From positions 124,001 to 188,000 of the forward strand of contig CAXXUY010000002.1 in the NCBI GenBank assembly GCA_963664715.2: 64,000 nucleotides of DNA. The letters run 5' to 3'. A model generated the notes under the pieces. It saw only the letters and a list, made by a program, of their open reading frames with translations, was not told the DNA's origin and did no database searches. A program made the position numbers and the translations under genes. Positions within the stretch are counted from its first letter, which is position 1, and the number at the start of each line of letters is the position of its first letter. Source of the DNA: JAPOXR01 sp963664715. GTDB lineage: Bacteria > Pseudomonadota > Alphaproteobacteria > Rhodobacterales > Rhodobacteraceae. Below are positions 16,563 to 25,604 of the stretch, piece after piece.

Positions 16563-16675
16563 GTATGAATTCTCATGACGGACGGGGTGGACCGGAAAGA
16601 GGCTTGCAATGGTCACCGGATTTTTGTTGCGAGTAGTGCTCAAGGGTGCGCACCCCGTTCTGATCGGAAGGGATT

Positions 16676-17527
16676 ATGGACGGGACTGGATTTCAAGGCA
16701 GTGATGGCTTTCCGATCGGACTGGCTGGCGGAAAAGATCGGACTGGACGCGGCGCCCTTCCGGCGCGGCTCGAGGCACATGGCGTAAGCTGGGGACCCAA
16801 AGGGCGCACCCGTATTTTGTCCGATGCGACATTTGCCGTGTCGCCCGGTCAGATTCTCGGGATTCTTGGTCCGAACGGAGCTGGAAAATCGACGCTGCTG
16901 CGGTTGATATATGGCTTCTACAAGCCAAGTTCGGGGAAGGTCTTGCTGGACGGAAGAGATGTCCGGTCGATGCCGGCCGGCCAGCTGTCAAGGGACATGG
17001 CCGTCGTGCTCCAGGAACAGCCGGCAGAGTTTTCGCTGACCGTGCAGGAGATCGTCGGACTTGGCCGTCTGCCTCACCGCCGTTCCGGAGGAATCGGGCA
17101 GGAATGGAACGATGTCATAGTCAGGCAGACATTGGAGGGCATGGGGCTGCTCGGATTCAGGGACCGGCTTCTGGGAAACCTGTCCGGTGGTGAAAGGCAG
17201 CGGGTTGCCATAGCACGTGCACTGGCTCAGCAACCGAGAATACTGGTCCTGGACGAACCGACCAACCATCTGGACATTCGTCACCAGTTGGAAACGATGT
17301 CTTTGCTGCGCGGGTTGGGACTCACTGTCGTTTGCAGCCTCCACGATTTGAATGCAGCCATCGACCTTGCCGATGTCGTCCTCTTGCTCTCAGGCGGTGA
17401 AACGCTCGCTTTCGGACCACCGGAGAGTGTTCTTACGCCAGAGCTGATTTCGGCAGCCTTTGCCGTGAACGCAACTGCAGACAGGTTGAATGTTGATGGC
17501 AGGCAGCATTTTTGCTTTCAACTCTGA
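16676..17527 (+). CDS. btuD: Vitamin B12 ABC transporter ATP-binding protein (BtuD-like)
   Basis: 283-aa FecE/BtuD-class ATPase. Walker A GPNGAGKST (about residues 65-73), Q-loop VLQEQPAEF, signature LSGGERQRVAIARA, Walker B ILVLDEPTNHLDI and the H-loop switch SLHDLNAA are complete. GGAAGGG lies 3-9 bases before ATG 16676. The roughly 30 residues before the ABC domain are an unusual N-terminal extension, but no later start has a better ribosome site. The riboswitch upstream and the binding-protein and permease genes downstream show that it energises corrinoid import at the inner membrane. Confidence 0.9.
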   Translation: MDGTGFQGSDGFPIGLAGGKDRTGRGALPARLEAHGVSWGPKGRTRILSDATFAVSPGQILGILGPNGAGKSTLLRLIYGFYKPSSGKVLLDGRDVRSMPAGQLSRDMAVVLQEQPAEFSLTVQEIVGLGRLPHRRSGGIGQEWNDVIVRQTLEGMGLLGFRDRLLGNLSGGERQRVAIARALAQQPRILVLDEPTNHLDIRHQLETMSLLRGLGLTVVCSLHDLNAAIDLADVVLLLSGGETLAFGPPESVLTPELISAAFAVNATADRLNVDGRQHFCFQL

Positions 17528-17546
17528 CAAAGAGGAGGCGTTGGAC

Positions 17547-18488
17547 ATGAGGCTCTCCTGCAGTTTGCTCGTGGTTTGTCTCCTGGTTGCAGCATCGGCA
17601 GCAGCTGCCCAGGTCACGGTCAAGAGTTGTGACAGGGAGGTTGTTTTCGAGGATGTGCCGGAGGCAGCCGTATCCAATGATGTGAACCTCACCGAAATGA
17701 TGCTGGAGTTGGGGCTGGCAGACCGCATGGTCGGCTACACCGGGATTTCGAAATGGAAGACGCTGGGCGAGAATCACGATATAAGATTGTCCGGATTGCC
17801 TGAACTCACCCCGGGCTATCCGACCAGGGAAGTACTGTTGGGGGCGGGTGCCGACTTCCTCTTTGCAGGATGGAATTACGGCATGAGAGTGGGCGGTGAA
17901 GTCACTCCTCAGACACTGGAACCCCTGGGCATCAAGGTCTACGAACTCACCGAATCATGCATTCATGTCACCGGAAAGCGGAAGGTGGGCATGGATGACC
18001 TGTATGACGACCTGATCAATCTCGGCAGGATCTTCAGGATTGAGGAGCGCGCCCAGAACCTGGTTGCCAGCTACAGGGTCAATCTCGACGAATTGGTAGA
18101 CGAGGCCACTTTCCGACCGCGACCACTGCGCGTTTTCGTCTACGACAGTGGTCAGGACGCACCCTTCACTGCAGGCAGGTATGCAATGCCGACAGCACTG
18201 ATCGAAGTTGCGGGCGGCCGGAACATCATGGACGACCTGGAAAAGAGCTGGGCGACAGTTGGCTGGGAAACGGTTGTCGCACGCAATCCCGAGGTCGTCG
18301 TGATTGTCAATTACGGCAACGTTACTGCCGAGGAAAAATGGCAGTTCATGTTGTCCAATCCGGCCTTTTCAGGAATCGATGCTGTGAAGAACGACTGGTT
18401 TGTCGTGCTGGAATACGATGAGGCAACACCTGGTCCACGCAATCTGGAGGCTGTCGGGAAGCTCATATCGGGTTTCAACCGTGAGTAG
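17547..18488 (+). CDS. btuF: Vitamin B12 ABC transporter substrate-binding protein (BtuF-like)
   Basis: 313-aa periplasmic binding protein of the iron/B12 (TroA-like) class. A signal peptide (MRLSCSLLVVCLLVAASAAA) is followed by the two-lobed fold; NDVNLTEMMLELGLADRMVG and the C-terminal EYDEATPGPRNLEAVGKL are typical. GAGGAGG is 6 bases before ATG 17547. The gene starts 19 bp after the ATPase stop and 11 bp before the permease start. Members of this class bind cobalamin or siderophores; the riboswitch upstream makes cobalamin or a corrinoid the likely ligand. Confidence 0.88.
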   Translation: MRLSCSLLVVCLLVAASAAAAQVTVKSCDREVVFEDVPEAAVSNDVNLTEMMLELGLADRMVGYTGISKWKTLGENHDIRLSGLPELTPGYPTREVLLGAGADFLFAGWNYGMRVGGEVTPQTLEPLGIKVYELTESCIHVTGKRKVGMDDLYDDLINLGRIFRIEERAQNLVASYRVNLDELVDEATFRPRPLRVFVYDSGQDAPFTAGRYAMPTALIEVAGGRNIMDDLEKSWATVGWETVVARNPEVVVIVNYGNVTAEEKWQFMLSNPAFSGIDAVKNDWFVVLEYDEATPGPRNLEAVGKLISGFNRE

Positions 18489-18499
18489 GCCAGGCTCAA

Positions 18500-19561
18500 T
18501 TGACCGAACCGGTCATGGGTGAGACTGCACCGGCGAAGCAACCAGGGTTGATTCGTACAGTCTGGCTGTATCCAGCCGGATTCTTGCTGCTGCTCGCATC
18601 AGTCTCGATTGCAACCAGCATCGGATCCGTTCCGATTCCACTAGCCGTCGTCTGGGGAATAATTGCAGACAAGCTGTTTCCGGGAATCGTTGACCAGGGA
18701 TGGTCGGCAGGCCAGGAGACCATCATATGGAACATCAGGCTTCCGAGGGCAATTCTCGCGTGCCTGGTCGGAGGTGGTCTGGCAATCGTCGGGGCATCGC
18801 TGCAGGCTGTCACCCGCAACCCGCTGGCCGACCCCCATTTGTTGGGCATCTCATCCGGTGGCGCTTTCGGTGCCGTCCTTGCACTACTTCACACCGGATT
18901 GTTCCTTGGCATGTTTACGGTTCCGTTCCTGTCTTTCCTGGGAGCTCTCGCCTCCACCACAATTGTGCTCGTGGTGGCCAAGCTCGCGGCGGCGACAACG
19001 GCGGCCCGGATGGTCCTGGCCGGCGTCGCGGTCTCGTTTGCGGTGATGTCCTGTGCAAGCCTGCTCGTGTTTCTTGGAGACCCGAGAGCCGCACACACGG
19101 TAGTGTACTGGATGCTTGGAGGACTTGGACTTGCCCAATGGGCGCATGTTCCCCTTCCATTCATCGGGTTTGCCCTGTGCCTGGCATTCTTCATTGTGAG
19201 TTCCGGTGAACTGAATGCGGTGACCCTCGGTGATGAAACCGCATCAACACTGGGAATTCCAATCGAGCGGTTCAGGCTGTCAGTATTTGTGGCCGGTGCA
19301 CTTCTGACCGGAATAATGGTGGCGTATTCCGGGATCATTGGATTTGTCGGATTGATGATGCCGCATGTCGCGCGCATGCTGGTTGGCGGGGACAATGTCA
19401 GGGTTGTACCTGTCGCCGCGCTTGCCGGGGCGGTTTTCCTGGTGATGTCCGACATAGTCGCAAGGTCAATTGCTGCGCCGGAAGACATGCCGATCGGTAT
19501 CGTGACTGGCCTGGTTGGCGGCCTGTTCTTCATTGTTCTGCTCTACAGGCGCAGGTTCTGA
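18500..19561 (+). CDS. btuC: Vitamin B12 ABC transporter permease (BtuC/FecCD family)
   Basis: 353-aa inner-membrane protein with about ten hydrophobic segments. FecCD landmarks: RLPRAILACLVGGGLAIVGA, the coupling region NPLADPHLLGISSGGAFGA and the C-terminal GFVGLMMPHVARMLVG, where the permease contacts the ATPase. The frame opens at TTG 18500 after a weak AGGC; ATG 18515 is the alternative. It ends the riboswitch-controlled operon and converges on the ethylmalonyl-CoA mutase gene, itself a B12 enzyme. Confidence 0.9.
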   Translation: MTEPVMGETAPAKQPGLIRTVWLYPAGFLLLLASVSIATSIGSVPIPLAVVWGIIADKLFPGIVDQGWSAGQETIIWNIRLPRAILACLVGGGLAIVGASLQAVTRNPLADPHLLGISSGGAFGAVLALLHTGLFLGMFTVPFLSFLGALASTTIVLVVAKLAAATTAARMVLAGVAVSFAVMSCASLLVFLGDPRAAHTVVYWMLGGLGLAQWAHVPLPFIGFALCLAFFIVSSGELNAVTLGDETASTLGIPIERFRLSVFVAGALLTGIMVAYSGIIGFVGLMMPHVARMLVGGDNVRVVPVAALAGAVFLVMSDIVARSIAAPEDMPIGIVTGLVGGLFFIVLLYRRRF

Positions 19562-19699
19562 CCGCTTTCACATGCCGTGGCGATGTGAATTCGTCGTCGA
19601 CGGCAGAGGCATATCCCCGACATGTCCCGGGACGGCCGGAAGCTGGCTGAAGTCCTGCCACGAAAAAAGTCGCAGGGTGCGGAAGATGAATCCTCGGTT

Positions 19700-21664
19700 T
19701 CAGTCGGCAGAATCGCGGTCTGGCGAGGCGAGCCTGACGATCTCGAGCATGATGTCGTTGAGGTCGAAATCCTTGGGCGTGTAGATGCCGGCAATCCCCA
19801 GTTCTTGCATCGACTTCGCATCCTCTTCGGGAATGATCCCTCCGACGACCAGTGGAGTTGCCCCGAGGCCGCGACCTGCCATCAACTGCTTGACCTCGCT
19901 GACAAGCGACAGGTGAGTGCCTGACAGTATCGACAAACCGACGACATGGGGCTGTTCTTCAAGGGCCGCGTTGACAATGTCCTGCGGTGTGAACCTTATC
20001 CCTGCATAGGCAATGTCGATCCCGCAATCCCTGGCTCGGCAGGCGATCTGCTCCGCCCCGTTTGAGTGACCGTCCAGACCCGGTTTGCCAATCAACAGCT
20101 TCATCCTTCGTCCGAGCTTGCGGGATACAGTGTCGACAGCATCCCGTATCTCGGTCAGGTCCCCGACAGCGTTCGATGGGGCCCTGCTCACTCCGGTAGG
20201 CGCCCGGAATTCCCCGAATGAATCGCGCATCACCATCCCCCATTCGCCGGTGGTCACACCTGCCTTCGCCGCGTCAATCGAAGCCGGGAGAATGTTCTCT
20301 CCCGTTTCAGCAGCCCTTCGGAGGCCTTCCAGCGCCTTCTCGACCACTTGCGGGTTCCTCTCACTCCGCCAATTCTCAAGCCTGGAAATCTGTTCTTCCT
20401 CGACTTCCGGGCCGATCCTGACGGTCGCGGCGCTGTCGGCTTCCAGTGGAGAATCGACTCCCTGCCGGTAACGGTTGACGCCAACAACGATCAGATCGCC
20501 TGTTTCGATCCGCCTGGTTCTCTCGCAATTGCTTTCGACAAGACGGTTCTTCATGAACTCGATCGCATTGATAGCTCCTCCCAGGTCCTGGACTTGCCGA
20601 AACTCGTCGAGAGCGGCGGACCTGATTGCTGCGACCTTGTTATCAACGGCTGGATTGCCGTCGAACAGATCGTCGAATTCGAGGAGATCCGTTTCGTAGG
20701 CCAGTATCTGCTGCATGCGAAGTGACCATTGCTGGTCCCAGGGCCTTGGCAGTCCCAGAGCCTCATTCCATGCGGGAAGCTGCACGGCCCGGGCGCGGGC
20801 GTTACGTGACAGTGTAACTGCCAGCAATTCCAGCAAGATCCGGTAGACATTGTTTTCCGGCTGCTGCTCGGTGAGGCCGAGGCTGTTGACCTGTACCCCG
20901 TAGCGGAAGCGCCTGAGTTCATGCTGCTTGACTTCGTAGCGGCCGGAGCAGAACTCATCCCACAGTTCCGTGAAGGCTCGCATCTTGCACATTTCCGTAA
21001 CGAAGCGCAGGCCGGCATTGACGAAGAATGAGATTCGCCCGACCGCGTAGGGGAACTCGTTCTCGGGAACCCTGGTCTTCAGAACATCCAGAACCGCGGT
21101 GGCCGCAGCCAGCGCATACCCCACTTCCTGTTCGGGCGTGGCACCTGCCTCTTGCAAATGGTAGGAGCACACATTGATCGGGTTCCACTTGGGTACATTC
21201 CGGATACAGAACTCGGCGACGTCAACGACCATTCGCAGTGAAGGTTCCGGTGGGAAGATATAGGTTCCCCGGCTCAGATACTCCTTGATGATGTCATTCT
21301 GCACGGTGCCCCGCAGGCTGGACCAGGCCACGCCCTGTTCATCGGCGAGGGCAATGTACAGGGCCAGCAGCCATGGGGCGGTGGCGTTGATTGTCATGGA
21401 GGTGTTCATCCTGTCCAACGGAATCCCGTCGAACAGCGTCCGCATGTCGCCGAGATGACAGACCGGAACGCCGACCTTGCCAACCTCTCTCCTGGCAAGC
21501 TCATGGTCACTGTCGTATCCGGTCTGGGTCGGCAGATCGAATGCCACGGACAATCCCGTTTGGCCTCTGGCAAGGTTGGAACGGTACAGAGAGTTGGAAT
21601 CCGCTGCGCTCGAATGACCGGAATAGGTCCTGAACAGCCATGGATTGTCAGGAGTTCTCGACAT
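19700..21664 (-). CDS. ecm: Ethylmalonyl-CoA mutase (adenosylcobalamin-dependent)
   Basis: 654 aa, the length of Ecm/MeaA proteins. The N-terminal substrate barrel carries GLSVAFDLPTQTGYDSDHE and VGVPVCHLGDM, nearly invariant in ethylmalonyl-CoA mutases. The C-terminal cobalamin domain has GKPGLDGHSNGAEQIA (lower-ligand His of D-x-H-x-x-G), GLSILSG and VVGGIIP. It converts ethylmalonyl-CoA to methylsuccinyl-CoA in the ethylmalonyl-CoA pathway for acetyl-CoA assimilation. Methylmalonyl-CoA mutase is less likely: those alpha subunits are longer, and the similarity to MeaA is continuous. GGGAGAG precedes the ATG. ccr, the preceding pathway step, is at 50.3 kb. Confidence 0.93.
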   Translation of the reverse strand: MSRTPDNPWLFRTYSGHSSAADSNSLYRSNLARGQTGLSVAFDLPTQTGYDSDHELARREVGKVGVPVCHLGDMRTLFDGIPLDRMNTSMTINATAPWLLALYIALADEQGVAWSSLRGTVQNDIIKEYLSRGTYIFPPEPSLRMVVDVAEFCIRNVPKWNPINVCSYHLQEAGATPEQEVGYALAAATAVLDVLKTRVPENEFPYAVGRISFFVNAGLRFVTEMCKMRAFTELWDEFCSGRYEVKQHELRRFRYGVQVNSLGLTEQQPENNVYRILLELLAVTLSRNARARAVQLPAWNEALGLPRPWDQQWSLRMQQILAYETDLLEFDDLFDGNPAVDNKVAAIRSAALDEFRQVQDLGGAINAIEFMKNRLVESNCERTRRIETGDLIVVGVNRYRQGVDSPLEADSAATVRIGPEVEEEQISRLENWRSERNPQVVEKALEGLRRAAETGENILPASIDAAKAGVTTGEWGMVMRDSFGEFRAPTGVSRAPSNAVGDLTEIRDAVDTVSRKLGRRMKLLIGKPGLDGHSNGAEQIACRARDCGIDIAYAGIRFTPQDIVNAALEEQPHVVGLSILSGTHLSLVSEVKQLMAGRGLGATPLVVGGIIPEEDAKSMQELGIAGIYTPKDFDLNDIMLEIVRLASPDRDSAD

Positions 21665-23246
21665 GCTACTTCACTCTCCCGGGTCTGACAGGAACGCCAT
21701 GCCCGATTCAGGACTGTCCATGGAGAATCCGTCACAAGTGCATCTTACCTCGATCAATGGTCAAATTCGAGCAGTCTGCAAGTGACTGGTTGTCCTCCTT
21801 TCAGGCTTGCGACAGGACGGAGTTCTCCGGCACCAAGCCAGCGGTGACCTAACGCCAGGTGCCGTTGATGCTGACTGCCGATCCCCGGTGCTTCCAGCGC
21901 GCCCGGTCGCTGCGGTCCCGCCGGTAGCCGAATTCCTCGGCGACCCGTTCGAGCGCAATGGTGCGCAGCCTGTCGGCCCGCGTGGCGCCGGGGGCGTTCA
22001 CGGCGCCAGTTCTCGGCTGGCGTGTTCCACATGCGTGATCGAGACCGTCCGGGATCCCTCCAGGGCGGCGGCATACAGGGCGTAATGTGCGATGCGGTCG
22101 ATGCGCCGGGGAAGGCCATTGCTGGCCAGCGCCACGGCCTCCACCGCCTCTCTTTCGAAGATCCCGGCATCGCTGCCGGCCAGCCGGCGTCCGGGTTCGG
22201 TGAGGCCGACCAGCAGCAGGCACAGCCGGTGCCCGGAATCCATCCGGTAGTTGGTGAGCAGCCGCAACTCCTCGAGGATTTCGTTGTGCAGGTGATGCGC
22301 CTCGTCGAAGATCAGAATCGGGTACTGCCTGGATTCTGTGACAAGGCGCGAGACGGCCTTGCGGATGGCCTTGCAGGCGGCAGACCGGTTGGTGAATTTC
22401 TCCTGTGCTGGGCAAAAACGTCGGGACAGGCAAATGAGCATTGAGGGGGACGTGCTGCGCACGGAGGCAGGATGCGTCGCTGCGCTCAGGGGCATTCATG
22501 CAGACCGAAAGGCCAGTAGACAGCGAGGCGGGCGTGCCAAATTTCACCAAAATACGAAGCGCTTTGCGACCGGATGTCTGAGTTCATAATGGGTGACGAC
22601 GCGGCTCGATCGCTCGTCCACAACGAGGCGTGGACCTGCTGGCTGATGCAGGATAAGCGCGAATTCCTGCACAATGCGGATCGGACGGAGGCCGATTTCC
22701 TGCGGGAACGGGACGGCCGCAACCCGTGTTTCGTCGAGGCGACCCGCGACCGGGTTTGGCAGAACCGGACCCGGCGATGGCAGCGAGATGCCGGCGCCAT
22801 GTTTGAGGAATAGTCGGCATTCGAATCGTTCCTCGCCCGGGTCCCACTCGTTGTCCGCCGCCATTCCGTCAGGTTCACCAACGTATCAAACTGGCGGTTC
22901 CCCGGCCGATCGCGCAACAACAGAGTCCTCTCATCGAGCAGGTGTGGCAGCGACCCGGTGGGGTCTCCGCGCGGTGATGCGTCAGCGCGCCCGCCCGCGG
23001 GCGGACGCGATCACGTACAAAGGAGACAAGCCGATGAAACTGCGACAGTGGACGTCCTGGTGATCCAGGACTCTCTGGCCCGCTCGGTCATTTGGCTGGA
23101 CACAGACCTCGCTAAGTTCGTTCATGGTGTCGACGGCCATTTCTACGCTCCGGAAGCAAAGTCAAAATTCAGGGTAGAGTGATTCGACGGTTCAGGTACT
23201 GACACTTTGATCATATTCCTCGAAGCATCGCGCATTTCGGGTATAG
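21665..23246. other. Transposon-relic island
   Basis: About 1.6 kb between ecm and the MMPL gene. It contains a decayed transposition ATPase (21998-22384) and frames disrupted by stops. Around 22550-23180 short stretches look like former coding DNA, but no intact product is recognisable and I could not find element ends. Confidence 0.5.
21998..22384 (-). pseudogene. ExeA/TniB-like transposition ATPase remnant
   Basis: The minus strand encodes the C-terminal half of an AAA+ ATPase of the ExeA type that accompanies DDE transposases. Visible: Walker B with ILIFDEAHHLHNEILEELRL, LTNYRMDSG, LCLLLVGLTE, then FEREAVEAVALASNGLPRRI and HYALYAAAL. The Walker A half is missing. About 40 residues seem deleted between GLTEPGRR and LAGSD. 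Downstream and upstream frames are broken, so it is a relic. Confidence 0.65.
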
Positions 23247-25604
23247 TTAATTCGGGATCCCATCAGTTGTATCAGTTCCATGAGCATGTTTCTTCCTCCC
23301 GTCACGGTCGAGAACCAGCAACAACGTCGGCAGGAGCATGAAGTCGGCGACCAGGGCGATGACGATCATGATCCCGACCAGGAGGCCAAGCGTCGTGTTG
23401 CTTTCCAGTCCTGACAGGGTGAAGACCATGAATCCCAATGCGAAAATTGCAGACGTGGTCCACAACGCATAGCCAACGGCACGAAACGCAGAACGAACCG
23501 AATCTGGCGGGGAAAGCCCTTCTTTCCGTGCTCTGGCATACTTGGTCAGGAAGTGGATCGTGTCATCGACGACGATGCCGAAGGCTATGGCGGTGACGAT
23601 CGACGCCGCTATGCCGACACTGCCGATGAGATAGCCCCACAATCCGAAGGTGACGGCTGCAGGAAGAAAATTGGGGATCAGGCTGATCAGGCCGAGACGC
23701 CAGTTCCTGAAAACGAACAACAGCAGCAGTGAGACGACCGCCATGGCCGTAATCGTGCCGCGCAACATACTCTCGATGTTTCTCCGGGTTACATGAGCGA
23801 ATGCGACCGCAATACCCGTGGCGTCCGTCATCAGGTCACCGGCGTTTTCCTCCAGCCAGTCTTGCGCTCGCTCGTCAAGGGAGATCAGGCGTTTCGAGGA
23901 CAGCCGATGGACCACGACCGACATGCGCGTCGTGGATTTGCCGACATCGATCTGGTTGTTCAGATCCCGGCCGTTCGGCAGAGAGAATTCGTAGAGCAGC
24001 AGATACTGCGCCGAGAGGGCCGGGTCTTCGGGAAGCCGGTTGAAGGCCGGATCGTCGCCGTGCATGTTCCTGTTCAGGCGTTTCAGGACATCGGGGAACG
24101 CCTGCACGTGGCTGACTTCCGGCTGCTTGCGAAACCACTCGGCAAAGGCGTCGACCTTGCGAAGGTACTGGGGATCGGTGATGCCGCCTTCCCGGCCAGC
24201 GCTCAGCGAATATTCCAGTGATTCCAAACCTGTGAGATTTTCGGCAACGAAATCCGCCGCGCGTCGGAATTCATAACTGTTGTCGAACTGTTCCGTCCAA
24301 TTGTCAGTTAGTTCGATGCGGGGGATCCCGATGACGAGCACGACGACGAGTATGCCGAAGGTCCACAGGAGCGCCCTGCGGAAAGTGATGACGAATCCGG
24401 CAAAGCGATCGAAGAACTCGACGCTGACCGTGCGTCGGGCCTGTGAGCGCATGGGCAGGATAGACATAAGTGCAGGCAAGAGCGTTACCGAGTAAACGAA
24501 GGCGCACAGCACACCGAATGCGACGATGTTGCCAAGGATCCTGAACGGTGGTGACTCGGAGAAATTGAGGCTGAGGAAACCGATCGCGGTAGTGAGCGAA
24601 GTCAGGAACACCGGCCAGATGTTGGATCGCAGTGAAATCCCAATTGCTGCGTTGCGGTCCAGACCCCGGCTGAGGCCGGACAGGATGGTTCCAACGACAT
24701 GCACCGAATGCGCAACCGAAACCGTCATCACGATCATCGGCGCCGTGGAGTTGGCCCCGGTGAGCCGCATGCCGGTCCATCCGGCGAATCCCACCGCCGA
24801 AATGACAACTGACACGAGTACGAGAAGGAGCGCAGCGGTTCCCCACACCGAGCGCAGCAGAAGGGCGGCGACGGCCAGGATGACTGCGAGTGCGAAAGGT
24901 GCGAGGATGTTGAACTCGCCTTGCAGAGCATCCCGCATGGTCCGGTTCAATTCCAAGTCACCGGTCAGGTGGAAAGTCAGGTCGGGGTGTTTCTTCCTGG
25001 CGTCGTCCAGGGCGGCCCTGAGGAAATCGGTAACCTCGACATTTGCCGCTTCCCGATTTTCCGGCAGGGCGACGGTGACGGTCAATCCGGCGGTCCGGCC
25101 ATCGGGGGAAATCAGGCGGTCGACAATTTCGCTTTCACTCAGGGCGGTCTTCTCGATTTCGGCCAGTGCGGCATCGTCAAGATGTGCAGCTTCGTCGACA
25201 AGCGGCCCGACGGTCAGTGTGTCCCCGGATACCCAGCTATGCGCGTAGTTGGCGAGAGAGTCGACCCGGACCGAATAGGGTGTCAACCAGGCGGTTTCGG
25301 TCAGTTCTTCTATGGCGCCGAGAGTCTCTCGGGTGAAGACCGAGCCCTCAAGGGGTGCGATGGCGATAAGCGCCGCATCGGCCGCGGTGAAGGTGTCTTC
25401 CAGCGCCTCGAGCGCGATCAGTTGCGGATCGTCCTTGTCAAACAGCTGACGATACTCGGTGCTGATCTCGACGAACCGGGCGCCGGACGCGAGCATCAAC
25501 ATTGCGAGCACCGTCAGCCCGATAACATGCCAGCGGCGTCCGAGAACGAAGGCGATGTAGCGTTCGATGTTCACGCCGGTCCTGCGGTTTGCAGATGGAA
25601 TCAT
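23247..25604 (-). CDS. RND/MMPL superfamily transporter
   Basis: 785-aa inner-membrane exporter with two repeats of one N-terminal helix, a large periplasmic loop and five-helix bundles (about 12 TM). The first helix follows FVLGRRWHVIG. Sterol-sensing-like membrane segments (GANSTAPMIVMTVSVAHSVH; SIVTAIAFGIVVDDTIHFL) carry the Asp pair typical of proton-driven MMPL proteins. The readable frame extends to 25898 but overlaps the P450 gene; ATG 25604 overlaps the P450 stop by 4 bp and is the right start. Coupling to a P450 suggests that it exports a hydroxylated lipid, hopanoid or terpenoid product. That is inference. Confidence 0.88.
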   Translation of the reverse strand: MIPSANRRTGVNIERYIAFVLGRRWHVIGLTVLAMLMLASGARFVEISTEYRQLFDKDDPQLIALEALEDTFTAADAALIAIAPLEGSVFTRETLGAIEELTETAWLTPYSVRVDSLANYAHSWVSGDTLTVGPLVDEAAHLDDAALAEIEKTALSESEIVDRLISPDGRTAGLTVTVALPENREAANVEVTDFLRAALDDARKKHPDLTFHLTGDLELNRTMRDALQGEFNILAPFALAVILAVAALLLRSVWGTAALLLVLVSVVISAVGFAGWTGMRLTGANSTAPMIVMTVSVAHSVHVVGTILSGLSRGLDRNAAIGISLRSNIWPVFLTSLTTAIGFLSLNFSESPPFRILGNIVAFGVLCAFVYSVTLLPALMSILPMRSQARRTVSVEFFDRFAGFVITFRRALLWTFGILVVVLVIGIPRIELTDNWTEQFDNSYEFRRAADFVAENLTGLESLEYSLSAGREGGITDPQYLRKVDAFAEWFRKQPEVSHVQAFPDVLKRLNRNMHGDDPAFNRLPEDPALSAQYLLLYEFSLPNGRDLNNQIDVGKSTTRMSVVVHRLSSKRLISLDERAQDWLEENAGDLMTDATGIAVAFAHVTRRNIESMLRGTITAMAVVSLLLLFVFRNWRLGLISLIPNFLPAAVTFGLWGYLIGSVGIAASIVTAIAFGIVVDDTIHFLTKYARARKEGLSPPDSVRSAFRAVGYALWTTSAIFALGFMVFTLSGLESNTTLGLLVGIMIVIALVADFMLLPTLLLVLDRDGRKKHAHGTDTTDGIPN

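Noticed and set aside
16646..16658. GGGTGCGCACCC palindrome between the riboswitch and the ATPase gene as a terminator
   Set aside because: It lacks a loop and a following T-run; it may be part of the expression platform, but I cannot support a terminator.
19562..19699. Bidirectional terminator between btuC and ecm
   Set aside because: Only a short CACAT/ATGTG stem without a U-tract was found.
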